Position numbers and translations under genes: made by a program. A stretch of 64,000 nucleotides of DNA from Jiangella sp. DSM 45060 (lineage in GTDB: Bacteria > Actinomycetota > Actinomycetes > Jiangellales > Jiangellaceae): contig NZ_LT629771.1 in the NCBI RefSeq assembly GCF_900105175.1, positions 3,410,001 to 3,474,000 on the forward strand, in the 5' to 3' direction. The notes below the pieces were generated by a model. That model had not been told where the DNA came from. It was given only the letters and a program-made list of their open reading frames with translations, and did no database searches. Position 1 is the stretch's first letter, and the number at the start of each line of letters is the position of its first letter. Of the stretch, positions 46,287 to 55,180 are shown one piece after another.

Positions 46287-49200
46287 ATGGCACAGTCGTC
46301 GCATCAGCTCAGCCGCCGCACGTTCCTGGCGCTCTCCGCGTCCGTCGGCGCGGGGACACTCCTGCCGGTGACCGGCGCCGCGGCCACTGGCGCGGGGTCG
46401 TCCGGAACCGCCACCGCGTTGGACGCCGTCATCGGGTTCGCCGAGGCCGACCACGCCGCTCCGTCGTCGCCGCTGGGCCGCTGGGGTGAGCACCTGAAGA
46501 TCGCGCTCGACCACAACCGGCGCAGCGTCGGAGCCGACCTGGGCTCCGTCCAGGATCTCAACGCCATCGAGCTCGCGAGGGACCTCGCCGGCGACGACAC
46601 CCGGCTGCCGGCCGCGATCGGCGTGCTCACCAACGACGCCGCACCGGCGACCGGGGCCTTCGCCAACTTCGCCGTGACCACCGCAGCCGCGCTGGACTTC
46701 CAGCGGCGCAGCCTCGGGGTGGACACCTTCGGCGCGGCCACCATCCGGCGCGTCGAGCTGGTCGCCAGGGACGCCACCACCCGGCTGGCCGAGGCCGACT
46801 ACACCCTGTGGACCAGCCAGGACAACGTCACCTACCAGCAACTGACCGGCTGGACCTTCGCCGCGAGCAGCGAGGGCGGACGTGTCGTGCACACCTTCGG
46901 CGGGTTCGAGGTGCAGGCCCGCTACCTCAAGGTGAACACGCGCTTCGCCGACTCCGCGTTCACCTTCGTGCTGCAGGACCCGCGCGCCGACGTCCGGGTC
47001 CACGTCGCCGCCGCTCCCCCGGCGCCCGGCCCGGCGCACCGCCTCGGCAGCCGCGACCTGTCGGTCTACGTCAGCGACGACAACGCGACCTGGACGAAGG
47101 TCGGCGGCGTCGAGCTGGTCGACGCCGGCGCCGCCCTCTGGCTGTACGGCTTCCGGGCTCGTGGCCGCTACGTCAAGGTGCACTGCCACCGCGCCGAGGT
47201 CACCGGCTGGACCTTCACCCTGACCGACCTGCAGACCGCCGTGCGGGTGCACCATCTCCCGGCGCACACCTTCGTCGGCGCCGGCGGCGGCGCCTGGAGC
47301 CACCGCACGCAGATCCTCATCCGCAACCCGCACCACCGGGCGCTGCGCGACCGTGCCGCTCACGTCAGCTTCGCCGACCTCGGCACCGAGGCGCTGATCG
47401 CGGCCGGACGGCTCCAGCCGGACCTGCGCGACCTCCGCTTCGCCACCCGCGACGGCGCCGAGCTGCACGCCTACGCCGACGCCACGGGCGTCCACATCCG
47501 GGTGCCGGAGATCAGCGCCCGGCGCACCGTGCTGGTCTACGCCTACAGCGGCAACCCGGCGGCCGCCAACCGGGTGATCCACGACGGCGGCGCGCTGCAG
47601 GTCGAGTACGGGCGGCGGACCCTGCTGGAACAGCAGGGCATCACCCACCCGGACGGCCCGGCCTGGGGCGAGGGCGTCAAGGTCGTGCGGCTGCCGAACG
47701 GCACCATGATGGCGGCGGCCGCGGCCGGGTCCGCCCTGAGCATCCACGCCCGCTTCAGCACCGACGGCGGCTGGACGTGGTCGGAGCTGGAACGCGTCCT
47801 GCCGGCGCCCGACGTGCCCAAGGCTCGGCTGGCCGGTCCCGGCGGCTTCATCGTCGACCCGCGGACCGGCGTGCTCAGCTTCTTCTTCCTGGTCGCCACC
47901 GCGTACACCCCGACCGGCGACTTCATGGACCCGGAACAGAACGAGGTCCAGCAATGGATCGCCCAGGCGGAGACTTACACCGGCGACGGCCGCCCCGTCT
48001 TCGGCGCGCCCCGCCGCATCCCACTGCGCACCGTCGGCACCGACCAGCCGGTGAGCTGGGGGCTGTCCTACGCCAACGGCATCGTCACGCGCGCGGGCAG
48101 CCACCTGTACCCGATGTCTTACATGATCCGCTCCGACGGGACGTTCGCCAGCAACGTCATCCGCTCCACCGACGGTGGCCGCTCCTGGGCGCAGAGCACC
48201 AGCGAGCTGACTCTGCCGGACACGTTCGGCTTCGAGAAGGGCGTCACCGAGGTCGCGATCAGCGAGCTCGGCGACGGCCGGATCCTGCTGCTCGCCCGGC
48301 AGCAGGCGCCGCAGCGGCACTACCTGACCGCCAGCTGGTCCGCCGACGACGGGCGGACGTGGACGCCGGTCACCGACAGCGCGATCCTGTCCAGCAACAC
48401 CGCGGCGGGGCTCTTCCCCGACTCCCGCGGCGGCCAGGTGCTCACCTGGTCCGGGCACAACGCCTTCGGGCAGACCAGCTACTACCGGAACAACCTCACC
48501 GCCGCCTACACCGACGACGACGGCGCGAACTGGCACGGCTACCAGGACCTGCTGGCCGGATCGGCGCTGTCCACGCCGGGATGGGCGCACATCAGCGAGG
48601 TCCGCACCGCCGTCAACGCGGACTCCTGGGCCGCCGCCGGGACCGACCGGGTGTTCGCCTGGACCCGCCCCTCGAAGCCGGCCCAGCTCATGCTGATCGA
48701 GGACTTCGACGCCTTCGTGCGCGACACCCACGGTGCGCTGGACGTCATCGCGCACGGCGACACCGCCGGCGCCGCCAACGGCACCGAGCTGGCCGCGCAC
48801 CGGTGGTGGCGCACCACCCGGACCGGGACGCTGGATCTTGCCGCCGGCGCCCGTGCGCACCGCCAGGCCATCCGGCTGCGGGCCGCGCCGCAGGGCGAGG
48901 CCGCGGCGTCCCGGCTGTTCCCGGCGGTGCGGCAGGCCCGCATCAGCTTCGGGCTGCGCAGCTCGCAGCTGGCCGGGGGGCTGCACCTGTGCCTGCAGGA
49001 GGGGTTCGCCGCGCACCACAACGCCCGCGGCACGGTGCTGTCGCTGCTGCTCGGGCCGGACGGCGAGCTGCAGGCCACCACCGACGACGTCTTCGGGACG
49101 TTCCCCGACATCGGGCACGCCAATCTCGACACCGACCCGGCCGCCGGCAACCTGACCGCGCTGGGGTTGCACCAGCTCGTCGCGATGGACTTCCAGAACC

Positions 49201-49805
49201 GCAGCGTCGGCGCGGACCTGTTCGAGGTCCGCGAGATCACCGGCGTCCAGCTGGTCGACAACGACCTGATCGGCACGGGTGCCGGGAACCGGGTGCGGCC
49301 GGAGGATCTGAGCGTCTGGACCTCCGACACCAACCGCGGCGACTGGCAGCGGGTCGCGGGCTGGACCGGCCGCAAGGACGGCGCCGTCATCACCCTCTCC
49401 GGCCCGGCCGTGCACGCCCGCTACGTGAAGGTCGCGCACCCGTACGCGGACAACGCCTTCACCCTCGCCAACGACGAGCAGCGCATCATGCGCGTGCTCC
49501 CGGACGGCAACGACGAGCAGGTCTTCCGGCCGCTGGAGGTCCCGACCCGGCTCACCCCCGGCGAGTGGCACGGCGTCGTCATCGATCTCGACCTGCCGGC
49601 CGGCACCGTCACCGTCGAGGTCGACGGCAGCCGCCGGGCCCGGCTGCCCCGCCTGCACGCCGCCGAGGTCGTCACCCATCTGCTGCTCAGCACCGGCGCC
49701 GCGGCGGCCGGCGAGATCAGGCTGGACGAACTGATCGTCCAGGACACCGCCCTCGGCCTGCCCGAGCCGGCCGGCGTCGGCGCCACCACGCCCATCCCCC
49801 GTTGA
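46287..49805 (+). CDS. Tat-exported DUF2341-like/sialidase-like multidomain protein with nested module
   Basis: 1172 residues. A Tat signal LSRRTFLALSA lies near the N-terminus. A discoidin-like module (about 60-320) is interrupted by a second complete module (residues about 105-251), then a DUF2341-like beta sandwich (about 325-430: WSHRTQILI...VLVYAYSGNPAA), an Asp-box propeller (about 455-820: STDGGWTW, STDGGRSW, SADDGRTW) with Glu in KGVTEVAISELGDGR, a segment about 880-990 with a lectin-like LHLCLQEG, a further discoidin-like module (MDFQNRSVGADL...ARYVKVAHPYADNAFTLA) and a beta-rich end. Paralogue of the gene at 52125. Probably folds with a cofactor or disulphides before export. Its substrate is likely a polysaccharide. 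Confidence 0.83.
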   Translation: MAQSSHQLSRRTFLALSASVGAGTLLPVTGAAATGAGSSGTATALDAVIGFAEADHAAPSSPLGRWGEHLKIALDHNRRSVGADLGSVQDLNAIELARDLAGDDTRLPAAIGVLTNDAAPATGAFANFAVTTAAALDFQRRSLGVDTFGAATIRRVELVARDATTRLAEADYTLWTSQDNVTYQQLTGWTFAASSEGGRVVHTFGGFEVQARYLKVNTRFADSAFTFVLQDPRADVRVHVAAAPPAPGPAHRLGSRDLSVYVSDDNATWTKVGGVELVDAGAALWLYGFRARGRYVKVHCHRAEVTGWTFTLTDLQTAVRVHHLPAHTFVGAGGGAWSHRTQILIRNPHHRALRDRAAHVSFADLGTEALIAAGRLQPDLRDLRFATRDGAELHAYADATGVHIRVPEISARRTVLVYAYSGNPAAANRVIHDGGALQVEYGRRTLLEQQGITHPDGPAWGEGVKVVRLPNGTMMAAAAAGSALSIHARFSTDGGWTWSELERVLPAPDVPKARLAGPGGFIVDPRTGVLSFFFLVATAYTPTGDFMDPEQNEVQQWIAQAETYTGDGRPVFGAPRRIPLRTVGTDQPVSWGLSYANGIVTRAGSHLYPMSYMIRSDGTFASNVIRSTDGGRSWAQSTSELTLPDTFGFEKGVTEVAISELGDGRILLLARQQAPQRHYLTASWSADDGRTWTPVTDSAILSSNTAAGLFPDSRGGQVLTWSGHNAFGQTSYYRNNLTAAYTDDDGANWHGYQDLLAGSALSTPGWAHISEVRTAVNADSWAAAGTDRVFAWTRPSKPAQLMLIEDFDAFVRDTHGALDVIAHGDTAGAANGTELAAHRWWRTTRTGTLDLAAGARAHRQAIRLRAAPQGEAAASRLFPAVRQARISFGLRSSQLAGGLHLCLQEGFAAHHNARGTVLSLLLGPDGELQATTDDVFGTFPDIGHANLDTDPAAGNLTALGLHQLVAMDFQNRSVGADLFEVREITGVQLVDNDLIGTGAGNRVRPEDLSVWTSDTNRGDWQRVAGWTGRKDGAVITLSGPAVHARYVKVAHPYADNAFTLANDEQRIMRVLPDGNDEQVFRPLEVPTRLTPGEWHGVVIDLDLPAGTVTVEVDGSRRARLPRLHAAEVVTHLLLSTGAAAAGEIRLDELIVQDTALGLPEPAGVGATTPIPR
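46599..47039 (+). repeat. Discoidin-like module inserted inside another discoidin-like module
   Basis: This 441-bp segment encodes a complete module (PATGAFANF...DVRVHV). It interrupts a host module that is contiguous in the paralogue at 52125 (SRLNSRDLALYVSDDN there, TRL-insert-RLGSRDLSVYVSDDN here). The TRL/RL repetition marks the joints, and the length difference between the two proteins (161 residues) is close to one module. Confidence 0.75.
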
Positions 49806-49833
49806 GATCCCGCACTACCGATCGGAGGAACCC

Positions 49834-52101
49834 ATGACCGACGTCTCCCGCCGCGGACTGCTGCGGGCGGCCGGCGCGCTCGGCGCCGGCGCCGTGCTCC
49901 CCGTCACGGCCGCCGGCACCGCAGCCGCCGCCGTCTCGGCGAATCCGGCGACGGCCACGCACCGCGGCCCCGGACGCGCCGGCCGCCCGGCCGACCTCGG
50001 CGACCGGCTGGAGCTCATGGCCGGCACCGCCGTCGTCGAGCACCTGGACGGAGCCGCGTTCCGGCTGCACCAGCCGGTGCGCCGGGAGGTGGTGATGACC
50101 ACCGACCGGCCGTGGGAGGGCAGCGCCTGCCACTACCGGCACGTCTTCCGCGACGGCGACACCTACCGGATGTACTACACCGCGCTCGACTACGACGTGC
50201 GCGGCGGCAAGGTCGAGATCCCGCACCCCGGGCGCATCGCGCTGGCGCAGAGCGCCGACGGCATCACCTGGACGCGGCCCAGCCTGGGCCTGGTGGACTT
50301 CGACGGCAGCACGGACAACAACCTCGTCGCCGGCGCCGGCGAGTCGCACACCTTCGTGTTCAAGGACACCAACCCCGCCGCGCCGGCGGACGCGAGGTAC
50401 AAGGCCATCGAGCTGGCCGACAACGCCACCGCGATCTACCCGCTGAAGTCCGCCGACGGTCTCACCTTCAGCCGCATCAGCGACACCCCGATGATGGTCT
50501 GGGGACCGAAGACCGGGCACGGCCTGGTGAACATGGCCTTCGACACCCTCAACGTGGCGTTCTGGGACCCGGCGATCGAACGGTACCGCCTGTACATCCG
50601 GTACTGGCCCGACCTCGACGACGGCGGCACGTACCGCGCGATCATGGTGTCGACGTCGGCCGACTTCCTCACCTGGTCCGTCCCCGAACTGCTCGAGTAC
50701 CCCGGCTCGCCGGTGCCGGAGGAGAACCTCTACACGAACAACGTCGTCCGCTACCACCGGGCGCCGCACACCCTGCTCGGCTTCCCGATGCGCTACGTCC
50801 AGCCGGCCGGTTGGATGGTGTCGCACCTGCATCTCCCCAACGTCGAGCACCGGCAGGAGCGGTCGCGGGCCAGCGAGCGCTACGGCACCGCCATGACCGA
50901 CACGCTGTTCATGAGCAGCCGCGACGGCACCGTCTTCGACCGCTGGGACGAGGCCTACATCGCGCCCGGGCCCGGCGCCGAGAACTGGAAGTACGCCGAC
51001 AACAGCGTCGGCTGCGGGATCGTCGTGACCCCGTCGCAGGTCGGCGGAGCGCCGGACGAGCTGTCCATCTACGCGACCGAGGGCTACTGGACCGGCGACG
51101 AGCTCGACGTCGTCCGCTACTCCATGCGCGTCGACGGGTTCGTCTCGCTGCACGCGCCCCGCTCCGGTGGCGAGGCGATCACCGCGCCGATCCGCGTCAG
51201 CGGTGAGCACCTCGTGCTCAACCTGGCGACGTCCGCCGCCGGGCGGGTGCGGGTGGAGGTCCAGAACCCGGCCGGCCGGCCGATCGACGGCTTCAGCCTC
51301 GAGGAGGCCGATCCGCTGTTCGGCGACGACCTCGCCCGGGTGGTCACCTGGCGCCGCGGCGACCCCGACCTCGGCTCCCTCATGGGCCGGCCGGTCCGGC
51401 TGCGGTTCGTCCTCGACGACGCCGACGTCTACTCGCTGCGGTTCCGGGCCGCCATCACGTTCGACGGCACCGAGGCGATGATCGAGGGCTATCACGACGA
51501 CGGCACGCTGACGGCCGCCCAGCGGCAGGCGATGCTGGCCGAGCTGGCGGCGGCCCGGACCGCGGCCGCCGAAGGCCGCACCGACGACGCCGCGGCCGCG
51601 CTGGACCGGTTCCTCGCCGCCGCCGGCGCCGTGTCCGGCGACGACGCCCGCGACACCCTGCGCGAGGCGGGCGAGGAGCTGACGCGGCAGGTCGCCGATC
51701 CGTGGCCCACCCTCTACGGCTGGCTGGGCGGCGACGTCGAGCCGGAGACCGGGAACCTGGAGAACCTCGGGCTCTCCAGCGCGCTGGTCGCGCTGGACTA
51801 CCGGAACCGGAGCGTCGGCGCGGCGTTCTGGGAGCCGGTGACCATCACCGGGCTGACGCTGCGCGACGCCGACGGCACCACCCGGCTCACCCCGGGCGAC
51901 CTCTCGGTCTACGTCAGCGACACCAACGACGGCGACTGGCGCCGCGTCGAGGGCGTCCAGGTCGCCCGCGTCGCCAACGGCTTCACCTTCACCGGGCTCG
52001 ACGTGACCGCCCGCTACGTCAAGGTCGTGCAGCCGTACTCCGACGACGCGTTCACCTTCACCCACCAGCTCTCCACGATGCTCGAGGTCACCACCGCCTA
52101 G
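49834..52101 (+). CDS. Tat-exported five-bladed-propeller glycoside-hydrolase-like protein with discoidin-like module
   Basis: 755 residues; ATG 49834 after GGAGGAACCC. Tat signal VSRRGLLRAAG. Residues about 50-440 resemble GH32/GH43-type five-bladed propellers (HYRHVFRDGDTYRMYYTA, ALAQSADGITWTRPSLGLVDFDGS, AFWDPAIERYRLYIRYW, ENLYTNNVVRY), without a family I can name. A beta domain to about 550 is followed by a helical segment rich in Ala/Glu (QRQAMLAELAAARTAAAEG, about 560-625) and a C-terminal discoidin-like module (about 628-750: VALDYRNRSVGAAF...ARYVKVVQPYSDDAF). Fifth gene of its operon. Probably a glycan hydrolase acting outside the cell. Confidence 0.78.
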   Translation: MTDVSRRGLLRAAGALGAGAVLPVTAAGTAAAAVSANPATATHRGPGRAGRPADLGDRLELMAGTAVVEHLDGAAFRLHQPVRREVVMTTDRPWEGSACHYRHVFRDGDTYRMYYTALDYDVRGGKVEIPHPGRIALAQSADGITWTRPSLGLVDFDGSTDNNLVAGAGESHTFVFKDTNPAAPADARYKAIELADNATAIYPLKSADGLTFSRISDTPMMVWGPKTGHGLVNMAFDTLNVAFWDPAIERYRLYIRYWPDLDDGGTYRAIMVSTSADFLTWSVPELLEYPGSPVPEENLYTNNVVRYHRAPHTLLGFPMRYVQPAGWMVSHLHLPNVEHRQERSRASERYGTAMTDTLFMSSRDGTVFDRWDEAYIAPGPGAENWKYADNSVGCGIVVTPSQVGGAPDELSIYATEGYWTGDELDVVRYSMRVDGFVSLHAPRSGGEAITAPIRVSGEHLVLNLATSAAGRVRVEVQNPAGRPIDGFSLEEADPLFGDDLARVVTWRRGDPDLGSLMGRPVRLRFVLDDADVYSLRFRAAITFDGTEAMIEGYHDDGTLTAAQRQAMLAELAAARTAAAEGRTDDAAAALDRFLAAAGAVSGDDARDTLREAGEELTRQVADPWPTLYGWLGGDVEPETGNLENLGLSSALVALDYRNRSVGAAFWEPVTITGLTLRDADGTTRLTPGDLSVYVSDTNDGDWRRVEGVQVARVANGFTFTGLDVTARYVKVVQPYSDDAFTFTHQLSTMLEVTTA

Positions 52102-52124
52102 ACGCCGCCGAAACGAGGTGGACC

Positions 52125-55100
52125 ATGTCCGAGCCGATCCCCCGGCGCACCTTCCTCGCCCTGTCCGCCACCACGATGGCCACGGTGGCGCTGCCCGCCG
52201 TCGCCCCCGGCCGAGCCGCCGCCGCACCCACGGCGCTGGCCAGCAGCAACGGCTGGACCGCCGCTGACGCGAGCCCGTTCGCGTCGGCGCTGACCGACCT
52301 GGGCCGCACCACCCCGCTGGCCCTGGACTACGACTACCGCAGCGTCGGCGCCGACCTCGGCGGCGTCCGGTCGTTCACCGCCGTCGAGATCGTCCAGGCG
52401 AGCAGTCTCTCCCGGCTGAACAGCCGCGACCTCGCGCTCTACGTCAGCGACGACAACGCCGCCTGGCAACGGGTCGACGACGCCGAGCACGTCGAGCTCG
52501 GCAGCACGACGTGGCTCTACCTCGGCGCGGGCCGGAACGCGCGCTATGTGAAGGTCCACTCGCACCGCGGCGACACCTCGGGCTACACCTGCGTGATCAA
52601 CAACCTGGCCGCCGACCTGCGCGTGTACGACTTCGGCCCGCACGAGTTCGTCGGCGGCAACGGCGGCGGCTGGGCGTACCGCACCCCCGTCGTCATCACG
52701 AACGCGAACGCCGTGACGCTGCGCGACCGGGCCGCCTTCCTGTCCTTCCAGACGCTCGGCACGGCCGCGCTGATCGCCGCCGGCAAGCTCGCGCCGGACC
52801 TGCGGGACCTGCGCCTCGCCGACGCCTCCGGGCGCGAGCTGCACGCCTACTCGAACTCGTACGGGGTGTACGTCCGGGTCCCGCAGATCGCCGCGAGCTC
52901 CTCGATCACCGTCTACGCGTACTCCGGCAACCCCGGCGCCACCAACCGGATCGACCGGGACACCGGCGCCCTGCAGGTGCAGTACGGACACCGGGTCCTC
53001 CGGCGGCTGCCGGCCTCGGCCGACGCGATCAAGGTCGCCCAGCTCCCCGGCGGCCGGATGATCACGGTCTCGACCGCCCCGAGCCTCGGCGGGATCAACG
53101 CCCGGTACAGCGCTGACGGCGGCCGGAGCTGGGGCGCGCTGGAGACGTTCAAGGCGTTCACCGGGGTGCCCGGCGCGAAGGGCGAAGGGCCGGAAGGGCT
53201 GCTCTGGGACCCGGTCCGCGGCGTGCTCACCTTCTTCTTCCGGATCTCCTTCGCCTATACCGAGGACGGCGACTTCACCGACCCGGCGCAGAACAACATC
53301 CTGACCTACGTCATCCAGGCCGGCTCGTTCACCGCGACCGGCCGCCCGGTCTGGGACGCCGCCGGCCCGCGGCACGTGCCGCTGACCAACCGCACCACCG
53401 GGAACCCGGCCTCGTGGGCGCTGTCCCACACCAACCCGATCCGCACCTCGTCCGGCGCGTACCTGCACGTGATGTCCTACATCGTCCGACCGGACGGGAC
53501 CTTCGTCAGCAGCGTCATCCGGTCCACCGACGGCGGGCTCACCTGGACCCAGAGCATGGACGAGCTGACGCTGCCCGGCCAGTTCGGCTTCGAGAAGGGC
53601 ATCACCGAGGCGGGCATCGCCGAGCTCGGCGACGGCTCGATCGCGATCCTGGCCCGCCAGCAGCTCGGACAGAAGACCTTCCTGGCGGCCAGCCGCTCCA
53701 CCGACGACGGCGTCACCTGGTCCGCGGCCACCGACAGCACCGTGCTGTCCAGCAACACGCAACCGGCGATGTTCCCCGGCGCCGCACCGGGCAGCCTGAT
53801 GCTCACCTGGTCCGGGCACAACGGCTTCAGCCAGACCAGCTACTACCGCAACAACCTCACCGCGGCGTACAGCGACGACGACGGCGGCAGCTGGCACGGC
53901 TACCAGGACCTGCTCGGCGCCACCGAGCTGTCCGCTCCCGGCTGGGCGACCGTCACCGACCTGCGCCAGGCGCAGAACGCGGACTCCGCGCCGTCAGGCA
54001 CCGGCGACCGGCTGTTCGGCTGGATCACGCCCGGCGACACCCCGAAGACCCTGCTCGTGGAGCAGTTCGACCGCTACGTCCGCGACAGCCAGGGCGCGCT
54101 GGACACCGTCAACTTCCGCAAGGCCGCCGGCACCGCCAACGGCACCGAACTGGCCGACTGGCGCTGGTGGCGCTCCAGCCGCACCGGCACCCTGGACTTC
54201 ATCACCGGGCAGCGCGCCACCCGCCGCGCGGTCCGGCTGCGGTCGTCGGCCGACGCCGGCGCGAGCGCGTCCCGGCTGTTCCCGGCGATCCGCCGCGGCT
54301 ACGTCAGGGCCGCCGTCCGGCTGACGGCCACCGGCGGCGGCCTGCGGCTGTGCCTGCAGGAGGGTTTCTCCGACTCGTACAACGCACCCGGCACGGCGCT
54401 GTCGCTGCTGGTCACGCCGTCCGGCGAGGTCCGCGCCACGACGTCGGACACGTTCGTCACCACCGCGGACATCGGGCACCAGAACGACGACACCACGCCG
54501 GCCGACGGGCGGGTCATCGCCCTCGGCCAGTACGGCGCCGTCGGGTTCGACTACCAGAACCGCAGCCTGGGCGCGGACCTCTACACGACCCGGACGGTCT
54601 CGTCGATCGAGGTGGTCGACAACGACCTCGTCGGGCCGGCCGGGAACCGCCTCGATCCCGGCCAGCTGCGCCTCTGGCGGTCCTCGGACAACGCGGCCTG
54701 GACCGAGGTGACCGGCTGGACGGGCGTCGAGGCCGGCTCGGTGATCACGCTCTCCGGGCCGTCGTTCAGCGCACGCTACGTGAAGGTGTCGCAGCCGTAC
54801 GCCGACACCGCGTTCACCTTCGCCAACGACCGTCCACGCATCCTGCGGGTGCTGCCAGACCTCGGCAGCCCGCAGGTGTTCGCGCCGCTGAGCACCCCGA
54901 CCACCCTGACCACGGGCAGCTGGCACCAGCTGTTCGTCGACATCGACCTCCCGGGCGGCGCGATCGCCGTCTCCGTCGACGGCACCCCGCGGGCCACGCT
55001 CGCCCTCGTCCACGCCGCCCAGGTGGTCAGCCACCTGTTCCTCGCGTTCGACCCGGCGGCGACGGCCGGTGACGTGGCCGTCGACGAGCTGATCGTGCAG

Positions 55101-55160
55101 GACACCGCCGGCGGGATGCCCGCGGTCACCAGCGTCGGCACCACCGTCCCCGTCCCCTGA
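52125..55160 (+). CDS. Tat-exported DUF2341-like/sialidase-like multidomain protein
   Basis: 1011 residues from ATG 52125 (GAGGTGG upstream); a long frame open further upstream is not used. Tat signal PRRTFLALSA. An uninterrupted discoidin-like module (about 60-170), a DUF2341-like domain (about 180-285: WAYRTPVVI...ITVYAYSGNPGATN), an Asp-box propeller (about 300-660: SADGGRSW, STDGGLTW, STDDGVTW) with Glu in KGITEAGIAELGDGS, a lectin-like segment (LRLCLQEGF), another module (FDYQNRSLGADL...ARYVKVSQPYADTAF) and a beta-rich end closing with DELIVQDTAGG as in its paralogue at 46287. Extracellular carbohydrate-active enzyme by inference. Confidence 0.83.
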   Translation: MSEPIPRRTFLALSATTMATVALPAVAPGRAAAAPTALASSNGWTAADASPFASALTDLGRTTPLALDYDYRSVGADLGGVRSFTAVEIVQASSLSRLNSRDLALYVSDDNAAWQRVDDAEHVELGSTTWLYLGAGRNARYVKVHSHRGDTSGYTCVINNLAADLRVYDFGPHEFVGGNGGGWAYRTPVVITNANAVTLRDRAAFLSFQTLGTAALIAAGKLAPDLRDLRLADASGRELHAYSNSYGVYVRVPQIAASSSITVYAYSGNPGATNRIDRDTGALQVQYGHRVLRRLPASADAIKVAQLPGGRMITVSTAPSLGGINARYSADGGRSWGALETFKAFTGVPGAKGEGPEGLLWDPVRGVLTFFFRISFAYTEDGDFTDPAQNNILTYVIQAGSFTATGRPVWDAAGPRHVPLTNRTTGNPASWALSHTNPIRTSSGAYLHVMSYIVRPDGTFVSSVIRSTDGGLTWTQSMDELTLPGQFGFEKGITEAGIAELGDGSIAILARQQLGQKTFLAASRSTDDGVTWSAATDSTVLSSNTQPAMFPGAAPGSLMLTWSGHNGFSQTSYYRNNLTAAYSDDDGGSWHGYQDLLGATELSAPGWATVTDLRQAQNADSAPSGTGDRLFGWITPGDTPKTLLVEQFDRYVRDSQGALDTVNFRKAAGTANGTELADWRWWRSSRTGTLDFITGQRATRRAVRLRSSADAGASASRLFPAIRRGYVRAAVRLTATGGGLRLCLQEGFSDSYNAPGTALSLLVTPSGEVRATTSDTFVTTADIGHQNDDTTPADGRVIALGQYGAVGFDYQNRSLGADLYTTRTVSSIEVVDNDLVGPAGNRLDPGQLRLWRSSDNAAWTEVTGWTGVEAGSVITLSGPSFSARYVKVSQPYADTAFTFANDRPRILRVLPDLGSPQVFAPLSTPTTLTTGSWHQLFVDIDLPGGAIAVSVDGTPRATLALVHAAQVVSHLFLAFDPAATAGDVAVDELIVQDTAGGMPAVTSVGTTVPVP

Positions 55161-55180
55161 ACGGCAGGAGTGAGACACCC

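Noticed and set aside
45906-49679. Very long open frame on the minus strand opposite the 46287 gene
   Set aside because: Composition is Arg/Gly/Val-rich without motifs; it mirrors the codon structure of the real plus-strand gene, as do similar long opposite frames at 20491-22482, 38498-40534, 40750-42888 and 59292-61592.
51702-52124. Upstream extension of the 52125 gene
   Set aside because: The frame is open but overlaps the end of the 49834 gene, encodes arginine-rich nonsense, and the Tat signal and GAGGTGG site fix the start at 52125.
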